Below, in pieces: positions 1 to 6,870 of a stretch of DNA of 8,741 nt. Position numbers and translations under genes: made by a program. Numbering within the stretch: the first letter of the stretch is position 1; the number at the start of each line of letters is the position of its first letter. The stretch is taken from the NCBI GenBank assembly GCA_030432175.1, contig JAUIHU010000157.1, positions 1-8,741 of the forward strand, in the 5' to 3' direction. Below the pieces are notes generated by a model. It made no database searches and had not been told where the DNA came from. It saw nothing but the letters and a program-made list of their open reading frames with translations. The DNA comes from Verrucomicrobiia bacterium (GTDB taxonomy: Bacteria; Verrucomicrobiota; Verrucomicrobiia; Limisphaerales; JAUIHU01).

Positions 1-1313
1 TGCTCAGCGCGTCGTCCGAATTCATCGGTGGATCCATAGCTCACCCCGCCACGCACTCCGGCGCCCATCATCCACAGAGTGAACGCGTCCGGGTTGTGAT
101 CGCGCCCCGCCGTGCCTTCCTGACGGGTCGGCATGCGACCGAACTCGGTGGTCCAGAGCACCAGGGTATCCTCCAGAAGTCCGCGCTGTTTGAGATCGTC
201 CAGTAACGCTGCAGTCGGTTGGTCAAAGATCGGGCAATGTCGTTCGTAATCCTGTTTCAATGTTTTGTGGGCGTCCCAGTTCAACAAACCGTCCACGCCA
301 CTCGCCCTTGAGGCGCAGTATAGGCTGACATAGCGGACATCCCGTTCCAGCAATCGACGGGCGAGCAGGCAGTTGCGGGCGTAGGCGGCTTTGAGATTGT
401 TGCTGGAATCAGAACCGTACATCGACTGAATGTACTCCGGTTCACTGTCCAGATCGCTCACCTCCGGGGCTGACATTTGCATGCGCCCTGCCAGTTCATA
501 AGCCTGAATGCGGGCCTGGAGTTCTGTTTCTTCCGGACGTTGATTGGCGTGTTGTTGATTGAGAAATCCGAGCAATTGTTTCGCGCTGTCTTCTTCTGCA
601 TCGGAGATAGGTTCTGCCGGATCAATATTCCGGATCGGACGATGTGCAGCCATGACCACTGCCTGATGCCGAGCTGGCAAAAATCCCGCGCTCCAGTTGG
701 CTTTGCCGTTCGGTGGCTCGCCTCGCACATCCGGAATAGCAACGTAGGTGGGCAGGTTTTCATTCGCTGATCCCAACGCATAACTCAACCAAGCGCCAGC
801 CGCAGGAAAACCTTCTGTTGGAGCGCCAGTATTGACAAAGACACAGCCCGGACCATGCGTGTTGGTCTTGGAATGCATCCCATGAAAGAAGGCGATGTCG
901 TCCACGTGCCGTACAAAGTGTGGGAGCATGGAAGTGATCTTTTTACCGGATTGACCTGCTGAAACAAATGGCCAGGGTGAGCGCATGAGGGTTCCGTTTT
1001 TACCCTGAAACGACATCATGTTTTCTTCACCGGGCAAGGGTTGCCCATCCATTTTTTCCAGAGTCGGTTTGTGGTCCCACAAATCCATGTGAGAAGCGGC
1101 GCCCGGGCAGAAAATCTGCAACACCCGTTTGGCTTTGGGAGTGAAATGGGATTGCCCAACTCCTGGCTGCCATCCGGCGATGGGTAAGTCGGATCCGAAT
1201 GTGTCGCGATTGATCAGCCGCTGCAGAGCGATCCCGAACAAACCGGTTCCAACCGAACCCATGAAGCGGCGGCGGCTGATTTGATTCAGTTGTTTGTGGT
1301 TGGATTTAAACAT
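1..1313 (-). CDS. DUF1501 family secreted protein, Tat signal (3' end beyond window)
   Basis: The reading frame is open from the ATG at 1313 to the left edge (437 codons seen, no stop), so the C-terminus is missing; family members are usually somewhat longer, so perhaps 30-50 residues are cut off. The N-terminus has a twin-arginine export signal, SRRRFMG at residues 13-19, followed by a short hydrophobic stretch, predicting export of a folded protein. DUF1501 landmarks are PGAASHMDLWD (residues 70-80), TEFGRMP (about 389-395) and GRDHNP (about 403-408), equivalent to the GGPSxxDxxD, TEFGR and GRDH blocks of the family. DUF1501 proteins have an alkaline-phosphatase/sulfatase-like fold; substrates are not generally established. 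It lies 41 bp downstream of a DUF1549/DUF1553 gene on the same strand, the usual planctomycete pairing, so the two are probably co-transcribed and act in the same extracytoplasmic process. No clear Shine-Dalgarno is seen before the start. Confidence 0.93.
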   Translation of the reverse strand, partial: MFKSNHKQLNQISRRRFMGSVGTGLFGIALQRLINRDTFGSDLPIAGWQPGVGQSHFTPKAKRVLQIFCPGAASHMDLWDHKPTLEKMDGQPLPGEENMMSFQGKNGTLMRSPWPFVSAGQSGKKITSMLPHFVRHVDDIAFFHGMHSKTNTHGPGCVFVNTGAPTEGFPAAGAWLSYALGSANENLPTYVAIPDVRGEPPNGKANWSAGFLPARHQAVVMAAHRPIRNIDPAEPISDAEEDSAKQLLGFLNQQHANQRPEETELQARIQAYELAGRMQMSAPEVSDLDSEPEYIQSMYGSDSSNNLKAAYARNCLLARRLLERDVRYVSLYCASRASGVDGLLNWDAHKTLKQDYERHCPIFDQPTAALLDDLKQRGLLEDTLVLWTTEFGRMPTRQEGTAGRDHNPDAFTLWMMGAGVRGGVSYGSTDEFGRRAE

Positions 1314-1354
1314 GGCTGGAAATGGCTTGGTTTGGATGCTATCAGTCCGACGTT

Positions 1355-3946
1355 TCAGTCGAGGTATATCAGTTCGTTGGAATTCAACAGCGCTCGGCAG
1401 AAAGCATTCCAGTCTCCCGCTTTCACTGCGATCAGGCACGCTTCCATTTCATCTGGAGAAGGATCGCGTTGGTAGGCAATCCGGAAAGCCTGTTCGATCC
1501 CACACCGCATCCCTGGTGGTTGGTTATCCACTGAAACTTCCCGCTGGATTCGATCAGCCAATGCGTGAGCCATGTCGAAAGTGAATGAATGATTCAACGT
1601 TGTCAGCGCTTGTAACGGTGTTGTGGTTGTTAATCTCCGTGGGGCCGAAAATGCACAGTCCGGCTGGTCGAAATCCGTGAGGAAATCAATTCGCGCGGCG
1701 CGGGCGTTCTGGTGGTAAACCGATCGCCGATAGGTCTCAGGTCCAAACTCATCGAGCGGCCAGTAAGTGGCGACGTTATCCTGAAGGTAACGATACAAAC
1801 GAAATCCTGGACCTCCCTGACGATTGTCCAAAACTCCAGAGACAAACAGGAATGTGTCCCGGATCTCTTCCGCATTGAGTCGCCGTGGAGGAAATCGCCA
1901 GAGCAATCGACTTTCCCCGTCGATTTTCGCCGCCACTGAATTCCATTCCGAAGAGCGCTGCCAGGTTTCGGAGTTGAGGATCAGTCGGTGCAGCGCTTTC
2001 AAACTCCAGTTGTTTTCCTGCAGGTAACGAGCCAGGAAATCGAGCAGTTCAGGATGAGAAGGCATAGATCCCATCTCACCAAAATCATTGGGAGTGGAAA
2101 CGATTCCTGTTCCGAAATGGTAATGCCAGACACGATTAGCAAGAACGCGTGGCGTCAGTGGATTGCGAGGGTCGGTGATCCATTCCGCCAACGCCAGACG
2201 CCGCTTCCCTTCTTCTTCGCCTGCTGCCAGTTCATAGCCAGCGCCGCAGGATTCCAACGCTGACAGGGAAGACGGTGTCACTGGGTCGCCCGGTCTTTGT
2301 GGAGAGCCTCCCACGAAAACATGGAACGGTCCTTTGGCGTCCTTGGCGTTGCGAGATCCCCACCAGACATTGGGGAGATCAGGAACCGCGTTGATCTGAT
2401 CCTGAACCGCTGCGATGGACCGATTGAACTCACTCAACTTTTCACGATCCTCATCCGACAACTCGGCTTGTTGAATTCGATGATTACGGTGCGCTTCGTT
2501 CACCGGTTGGCGGTCGTGACTGTCTGCAACGGTCGTCCAGTTTTTGCCATCCAAAGAAACCTCGATCCGGTACTCACTCAGGAAAGTGAATTTATACAAC
2601 TGAGTCGCCATCTCACCTCTGGCGCTGGAAAACTGAACCCGGTTGATGCGCGTTACCTCCGGCAGCTCGATTTTCAAATAATCCGAAGCCGAGATAAACT
2701 GCGCGCCAATCTCTCCATCAATCGCCAGATCCGCCGAGTAGGCATTTTCAAAATCCTCGATATTCCGGCTCGGCCCATATGCCCGAGAACCATGACTGGA
2801 CAAGGACACATTCACCGGATCAGGATCCGCAGACCAGATTTCAAACTCATCAATCCGAAAACCGGAACGGGCTTTGGGATTGTCATCACGCCCTTGCGAA
2901 ACCAGCTTCACCCAACGCGCTTCGACCGTTGGAAAAATCTCCTCGACGCCAGTGCGTTGAACCGGTGGGCGGGACCATTCCTTTTCATAACAACTCAACT
3001 TCGCCAAACCGCGATCCAGCGCCGCTTCATTAATAGCATTCCGCGATTTCTCCAGCTCAGACTTTTCGCGAATCAACGGTTGCAGCGTTTGTTCGCGGCG
3101 CTCCATTTCCTCTGGAGTCGCCAACACCCGGCTTCCATGGCGCACTCCGGAAAAGGTCGCATACAAGGCGTAGTAATCTTCCGCCGGAATCGGATCGAAC
3201 TTGTGATCATGGCATCGAGCGCAACCGACGGTCAGTCCCAGAAAAGCCTCAGTTGTTGTGCGGATCATCTCATCCAGTGTATTGGCCCGAATCTGCGCCG
3301 CCTGGGCAGGATCCTGATTGCCGACATCGTCATAAGGTCCGGCGACCAGAAACGCTGATCCAATCATCTGGTCCGGATCTCCCGCGCCGATCACATCCCC
3401 GGCCAAATGTTCACGAATGAACTGATCAAATGGCTTGTCCTCCTGAATCGACTCGATCACATAATCCCGAAACGGCCAGATATTGTTAATGATTTCATTC
3501 CGTTCAAAACCCCGACTCTCCCCGAACCGAATCACATCCAGCCAATGCCTCCCCCACTTTTCCCCGTAATGAGGAGAAGCCAGAAACCGGTCAATCCACT
3601 TGGACCACGCGTCCGGATCCGGATCCTCCATAAACGACTTCAACTCCTCAGGTGTCGGTGGCAATCCCAGCAAATCGTATTTTAAACGACGAAACAACGT
3701 GCGGCGGTCTGCCTTTTCATTTGCAGGAATCCCCGCTTCATCAAGTCTGGCGTTGATAAAGAAATCCACAGGATTTTGAGAACTCTCCGGAAAATTATAC
3801 TCACTAAAATCAGCTAAAGGGCGAAAAGCCCACCAGGACGTGGAGACATCTGAATCATCCGAAGCGTAGGCGGGACCGATCCAAACCAGGAATAAACCAG
3901 CATAGCTATAGATCAACTGGATCCAGAAAAGGCGTGCATGGGACAT
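1355..3946 (-). CDS. Secreted DUF1549 (PSCyt2) - discoidin-like - DUF1553 (PSD1) protein
   Basis: This is an 863-residue protein. Residues 1-29 form a signal peptide with a hydrophobic core and a probable cleavage after AYA-S. Residues about 55-270 match DUF1549 (planctomycete PSCyt2), including a CxxCH motif, CARCHDHKFDP, at 242-252, which is the reason for the family's cytochrome name; heme binding is not shown here. Residues about 285-320 are charged and probably helical. Residues about 340-480 resemble a discoidin/F5-F8 type C carbohydrate-binding-like domain (the RIEVSLDGKNW segment at 460-470). Residues about 575-840 are DUF1553 (PSD1), with RVLANRVWHYHFG at 600-612 and RRLTTTTPLQALTTLN at 770-785. 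The separate N-terminal PSCyt1 heme domain seen in many relatives is absent; the protein enters DUF1549 directly through WWAFRPL (38-44). It is the first gene of a two-gene operon with DUF1501. The biochemical role is unknown; polysaccharide-related work outside the cytoplasm is commonly inferred for such pairs. Confidence 0.95.
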   Translation of the reverse strand: MSHARLFWIQLIYSYAGLFLVWIGPAYASDDSDVSTSWWAFRPLADFSEYNFPESSQNPVDFFINARLDEAGIPANEKADRRTLFRRLKYDLLGLPPTPEELKSFMEDPDPDAWSKWIDRFLASPHYGEKWGRHWLDVIRFGESRGFERNEIINNIWPFRDYVIESIQEDKPFDQFIREHLAGDVIGAGDPDQMIGSAFLVAGPYDDVGNQDPAQAAQIRANTLDEMIRTTTEAFLGLTVGCARCHDHKFDPIPAEDYYALYATFSGVRHGSRVLATPEEMERREQTLQPLIREKSELEKSRNAINEAALDRGLAKLSCYEKEWSRPPVQRTGVEEIFPTVEARWVKLVSQGRDDNPKARSGFRIDEFEIWSADPDPVNVSLSSHGSRAYGPSRNIEDFENAYSADLAIDGEIGAQFISASDYLKIELPEVTRINRVQFSSARGEMATQLYKFTFLSEYRIEVSLDGKNWTTVADSHDRQPVNEAHRNHRIQQAELSDEDREKLSEFNRSIAAVQDQINAVPDLPNVWWGSRNAKDAKGPFHVFVGGSPQRPGDPVTPSSLSALESCGAGYELAAGEEEGKRRLALAEWITDPRNPLTPRVLANRVWHYHFGTGIVSTPNDFGEMGSMPSHPELLDFLARYLQENNWSLKALHRLILNSETWQRSSEWNSVAAKIDGESRLLWRFPPRRLNAEEIRDTFLFVSGVLDNRQGGPGFRLYRYLQDNVATYWPLDEFGPETYRRSVYHQNARAARIDFLTDFDQPDCAFSAPRRLTTTTPLQALTTLNHSFTFDMAHALADRIQREVSVDNQPPGMRCGIEQAFRIAYQRDPSPDEMEACLIAVKAGDWNAFCRALLNSNELIYLD

Positions 3947-4035
3947 GAATTGATTACCGAAGAAACAGTCAAAACTGTCAACACAGGAAATTCTTTTATT
4001 TGGGAGTCGGGTGTGATTTGAGTCGGAATGCGCAA

Positions 4036-4064
4036 AAATAAGAGTTAGTTACTTTTAAAGTCAA
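4036..4064 (-). promoter_or_regulatory. Candidate sigma70-like promoter for the DUF1549-DUF1501 operon
   Basis: Read on the minus strand, TTGACT (4064-4059) is followed after 17 bp by TTATTT (4041-4036), about 90 bp before the ATG at 3946. Nearer the gene there is a TTGACA hexamer (3981-3976) next to a small dyad, ACAGT-caaa-ACTGT (3965-3978), which could be an operator or part of a second promoter, but its best -10 would almost touch the start codon. No Shine-Dalgarno is visible before ATG 3946. The assignment rests on hexamer match and position only. The remainder of 3947-4136 is AT-rich and shows no gene. Confidence 0.25.
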
Positions 4065-4136
4065 ATGGCACAATTGTTAGAAAATTTGGATGTAAAAATT
4101 CATTAACATGAATGCCCTTAGCGCCAGCGGCGCGAC

Positions 4137-4265
4137 ACATACCAGCCTGGGCTGCCAAGCCCAGGACGGAATTCTCCTCTAACAAAAGGGCTGAAGGCCC
4201 GACACATGTACAGAACCAATCCTGGGCTTGGCAGCCCAGGCTGGTATGTTTCAGGCCTTCAGCCT
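4137..4265. repeat. BIME-like pair of inverted REP-type hairpins
   Basis: Two 30-bp arms (4137-4166 and 4220-4249) are exact reverse complements separated by 53 bp. Each arm is itself a hairpin: CCTGGGCT-gcca-AGCCCAGG at 4146-4165 and CCTGGGCT-tggc-AGCCCAGG at 4221-4240. This matches the organisation of two REP units in opposite orientation. A second repeat type is interleaved: GGCTGAAGGCC (4189-4199) and its complement GGCCTTCAGCC (4254-4264), each also able to form a small local hairpin. A diverged third copy of the first arm sits at 6899-6930, so this is a dispersed family. It may act as a terminator or mRNA stabiliser, or be a non-autonomous mobile unit; the sequence alone does not decide. 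Confidence 0.85.
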
Positions 4266-4301
4266 TTGAAAATTTTCATGCCACCCTTTTTAATCGCACA
4301 C

Positions 4302-4319
4302 TTGAGTGTCAAAAATTTC
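4302..4319 (+). repeat. Copy of the GTGTCAAAAATT boundary motif
   Basis: TTGAGTGTCAAAAATTTC matches 15 of 18 positions of the motif found at both ends of the right-hand repeat element (6871-6890 and 7231-7250). Here it lies exactly where recognisable Fic coding sequence begins, so it probably marks the edge of the repeat insertion or rearrangement that removed the 5' part of that gene. Confidence 0.5.
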
Positions 4320-4945
4320 AGATGGAAAACTTTATTATGAATTTGAATTTATTCATCCATTTGCAGATGGCAATGGACGTCTTGGGAGGCTTTGGCAAAG
4401 TCTGATACTGGCTCGGTGGAATCCATTATTTGCAGAGATAGCTGTAGAAAGTCTGATTTATGAACGTCAATCAGACTATTATCGGGCCATCCAGGAAAGT
4501 ACCCGTCAAAGTGATTCCGAGCCATTTATCGCCTTCATCCTGCAAGCAATATTGGACACGATCAACGATTCCGCCCCTCAAGTCACCCCTCAAGTCATCC
4601 CCCAAGTCAGAATTCTGTTGAAGGAGCTAAAAGGAGAGATGGGACGCGAGCAGTTGCAAGACACTCTACACCTGACCGAGGGTGCGATGAAAGGAGGGTG
4701 GAGTCCTGGGAACGCTGAGCCCCTGCTCGGCGAGTAGAGCCGGCATAGGAAGTGGGCTGAACCGGCAAACGACCACCCAATTTTAATCATACCCCCTGAC
4801 CGATCTGAAATCTTTTCGTGAGAGGTACATCAAGCCGGCTCTGGAACAAGGTCTCATTGAAATGACGATTCCAGAAAAACCCAAAAGCAGATTTCAGAAA
4901 TACCGACTCACCGATCAGGGCCGCTACTGGTTGACCTCTAACTAA
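4306..4945 (+). pseudogene. Fic/DOC-domain protein pseudogene (N-terminus lost, C-terminal part split)
   Basis: The first part (GTG at 4306 to about 4679) encodes YEFEFIHPFADGNGRLGRL; the Fic catalytic motif HxFx(D/E)GNGRxxR is intact, with the histidine codon at 4354-4356. It continues into the helical region and the PQVTPQVIPQV linker. Full-length Fic proteins of this subgroup are about 330-350 residues, with roughly 190 residues before this motif; here an in-frame TGA at 4303-4305 directly precedes the GTG and no upstream Fic sequence is present. The C-terminal winged-helix part resumes at 4796 in another frame (DLKSFRERYIKPALEQG to YRLTDQGRYWLTSN) and ends with TAA at 4943-4945. Removing 124 bp between the two 9-bp copies of CCTGACCGA restores a continuous LHLTDLKSFRERY. 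Fic enzymes transfer AMP or related groups to target proteins; this one should be inactive because the N-terminal part of the Fic fold is missing. Confidence 0.9.
4680..4794. mobile_element. 115-bp miniature insertion with 9-bp target duplication inside the Fic gene
   Basis: The insert is flanked by identical CCTGACCGA copies at 4671-4679 and 4795-4803, and deleting one copy plus the insert restores the Fic frame. The ends are imperfectly inverted: it begins GGGTgcgATGA and finishes TCATACCC. Further inside, GGGTGG (about 4697-4702) can pair with CCACCC (about 4773-4778), and GCCGG (4739-4743) with CCGGC (4762-4766), so the whole insert can fold into a long stem. It has no coding capacity. 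This fits a MITE-like non-autonomous element moved by a transposase making 9-bp duplications. GTGCG near the left end recalls the 5' terminus of a group II intron, but those introns do not normally duplicate their target. Confidence 0.65.
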
Positions 4946-5042
4946 ATTCGAGGTGACAAAATGAAATGAGAAATCTTATTCACGGCTTCTAAATTATTGG
5001 AGCTTGAGATATTATTTTTTAGCTTAGTTTATTAGAAAGGCC

Positions 5043-6230
5043 ATGCAGGTAACACAGATCACACTTAAGAATTTTCGAGCTTTTCAAGATGTGGAAATGC
5101 GGGATATACCGCGTTTTGCTGTTTTGGTTGGAGCTAATGGGACCGGCAAATCCACGCTGTTCCAGGTATTTGGATTTCTTCGCGATGCGATGACGACAAA
5201 CGTGACAACAGCCCTGGCAAAACTTGGCGGTAGTCGTGGCATTAACGAAGTACGCAGTCGAGGAAGCAAAGGGGATATTGAAATTGAGCTCAAGTTTCGA
5301 CCTGAGCCAACAGGCCGTCTCGTCACTTATAAGCTTTGCATTGGGGAGCAAAACGGACGGCCCATCGTGAGTCGTGAAGTTCTCAAATATAGACGAGGCA
5401 ACCGTGGGCAGCCCTGGCATTACCTGGATTTTACGAATGGGAGAGGAACCGCCGTTACCAATGAAGTAGAAGAAGTGGATGATGAAAGTCAGTTGGACCG
5501 GGAAGAACAAGTATTGAAGTCTCCGGATCTGCTGGCGATCAAGGGGCTCGCTCAGTTCGAACGTTTTCCTGCTGTAGTCGCTTTGGGGGATCTGATTGAG
5601 CGATGGCATATTTCGGATTTTCATATCAGTCGAGCGCGTCCTGAGCAGGAAGCTGGGTACGCCGAACATTTATCGAGAGAAGGTGAAAATCTTTCGCTGG
5701 TGATTGAATACCTCCACAACCGGCACCAGGCAGTTTTCGATAAGATTTTGGAAAAACTCAAGAGCCGCGTTCCCGGTATTTCCAAGGTAGAATCTAAACA
5801 AACAGAGGAAGGTCGAATTCTGTTGAAGTTCCAGGATGGAGCCTTTGAAGATCCTTTTCTAGCTCGGTACGTCTCAGATGGAACCATCAAGATGTTGGCT
5901 TATCTGACCCTGCTCTACGATCCTGAACCGCATCCATTGCTATGTGTCGAAGAGCCCGAAAACCAGCTCTACCCTTCATTGTTGTTAGAATTGTCAGAAG
6001 AATTTCGCAGCTACTCACAACGCGGTGGCCAGGTCATCGTCTCCTCTCACTCGCCAGACTTCCTGAACGGAGTCGAATTGGACGAAGTCTTCTGGTTACA
6101 GAAAGTAGATGGATATACCCGCATCCAACGAGCCCGTGATGATGAGCAGATCGCAGCCTACATGGCCGAAGGAGACAAAATGGGTTATCTCTGGAAACAA
6201 GGATTCTTTGAGGGGGCGGATCCGCAATGA
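5043..6230 (+). CDS. AAA/ABC-type ATPase, first gene of an ATPase-DUF4276 pair
   Basis: This is a 395-residue single-domain ATPase of the AAA_21/SMC-like type found in OLD, PARIS and abortive-infection systems. It starts with the typical N-terminal strand ITLKNFRAF (residues 6-14). Walker A is GANGTGKST (30-38), an ABC-signature-like YVSDGTIK lies at 276-283, Walker B with catalytic glutamates is LLCVEEPENQLYP (299-311), and the switch histidine is in SSHSPDF (334-340). All ATPase motifs are present, so it should be active. The central region (about 130-270) is the variable insert between the two halves and has an acidic stretch (EVEEVDDES, 141-149). The ATG at 5043 has AAGG only 2 bp upstream, but the N-terminal match supports this start. 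The stop overlaps the next gene by 4 bp. Together with its partner it probably forms a complex in which ATP state controls the Toprim-like partner; a role in defence is inferred from architecture and context, not shown. Confidence 0.93.
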   Translation: MQVTQITLKNFRAFQDVEMRDIPRFAVLVGANGTGKSTLFQVFGFLRDAMTTNVTTALAKLGGSRGINEVRSRGSKGDIEIELKFRPEPTGRLVTYKLCIGEQNGRPIVSREVLKYRRGNRGQPWHYLDFTNGRGTAVTNEVEEVDDESQLDREEQVLKSPDLLAIKGLAQFERFPAVVALGDLIERWHISDFHISRARPEQEAGYAEHLSREGENLSLVIEYLHNRHQAVFDKILEKLKSRVPGISKVESKQTEEGRILLKFQDGAFEDPFLARYVSDGTIKMLAYLTLLYDPEPHPLLCVEEPENQLYPSLLLELSEEFRSYSQRGGQVIVSSHSPDFLNGVELDEVFWLQKVDGYTRIQRARDDEQIAAYMAEGDKMGYLWKQGFFEGADPQ

Positions 6231-6814
6231 AGAAGCTTGTTTTGTTCTTGGAGGAAGCCTCTGCCAAAGCCGCCTTTCAGGGTTTATTGCCTCGAATTTT
6301 GCCAGAAGATGTTGTGGTTCACTATATTGTTTTTGAAGGAAAATCTGACCTTGAAAAACAATTAGGCAAACGTTTGCAAGGGTGGATTCAACTCAACACA
6401 GCCTTTTTAGTTTTAAGAGATCAAGACGCAGGCGATTGTCGTGAAGTGAAACACAAGCTTGAGAGAATTTGCAACGATGCAGGTAAACCCGGAGTGGTCG
6501 TCCGTGTAGCATGTCGTGAATTGGAAAGCTGGTATTTCGGGGAATTGTCAGCAGTGGAGCGAGCCCTGAAGATTCCCAATCTTTCAGCGCAATCACGAAA
6601 GGCGAAGTATCGAGTCCCTGACGAAATTCACAACCCATCCGCTGAACTGGTCAAGATAACGAAGCACGCTTACCAGAAAGTATCAGGTTCCCGGGAGATC
6701 GGTAAGGTTTTAAGTCACGTTCCATCCCAAAATTCCTCGGTAAGCTTCGGACATTTCATCACTGGAATCTCTAAAGCGCTGAAGCAGTCAGGCAGGTGGG
6801 CTGGTAAAGGTTGA
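6227..6814 (+). CDS. DUF4276 family Toprim-like protein
   Basis: This is a 195-residue cytoplasmic protein. It begins with the conserved strand LVLFLEEASAKAA (residues 4-16), whose glutamates E9/E10 correspond to the first acidic site. It continues with RDQDAGDC (64-71), giving a DxD pair at D65/D67, and VACRELESWYFGEL (94-107), containing E98/E100. This acidic pattern and strand order are those of DUF4276, a family regarded as Toprim-like, so a metal-dependent nuclease or phosphotransfer activity is plausible but not shown. Length is near the low end of the family. Its ATG overlaps the TGA of the ATPase gene (ATGA at 6227-6230), with GAGGGGGCGG just upstream serving as ribosome-binding site, so translation is coupled. 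The ABC-ATPase plus Toprim arrangement parallels OLD, PARIS (AriA-AriB) and RloA-RloB/AbiL pairs. Confidence 0.88.
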   Translation: MKKLVLFLEEASAKAAFQGLLPRILPEDVVVHYIVFEGKSDLEKQLGKRLQGWIQLNTAFLVLRDQDAGDCREVKHKLERICNDAGKPGVVVRVACRELESWYFGELSAVERALKIPNLSAQSRKAKYRVPDEIHNPSAELVKITKHAYQKVSGSREIGKVLSHVPSQNSSVSFGHFITGISKALKQSGRWAGKG

Positions 6815-6870
6815 AGAATTTTTTTTGGCGTCAACGGCCTCAGCGCTGCGTGGCTCACTCCAAATAAGAA

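Noticed and set aside
477..967. Short open frames on both strands
   Set aside because: They fall inside the DUF1501 coding region, which is open in one frame from 1313 to the window edge and matches the family throughout.
2297..3358. A 353-codon plus-strand open frame
   Set aside because: It lies entirely antisense to the DUF1549/DUF1553 gene, whose domains and motifs are clear; the plus-strand translation shows no recognisable family and has an arginine/isoleucine-rich shadow composition.
4112..4405. A 97-codon plus-strand frame starting in the repeat
   Set aside because: It translates repeat hairpins and then an out-of-frame part of the Fic remnant.
4680..4794. Group II intron 5' fragment, suggested by GTGCG near the left end
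   Set aside because: The exact 9-bp target duplication, inverted ends and lack of a domain V-like 3' sequence fit a transposon-like miniature element better.
4671..4803. CRISPR repeats or other tandem array
   Set aside because: Only two 9-bp copies flanking one insert are present; there is no regular repeat-spacer pattern anywhere in the window.
5019..5669. A 216-codon minus-strand open frame
   Set aside because: It is a shadow of the ATPase gene, which carries all expected motifs on the plus strand.
6815..6840. Rho-independent terminator after the DUF4276 gene
   Set aside because: There is a T8 run, but no GC-rich stem precedes it; only a weak GTTGA/TCAAC pairing spans the T run.
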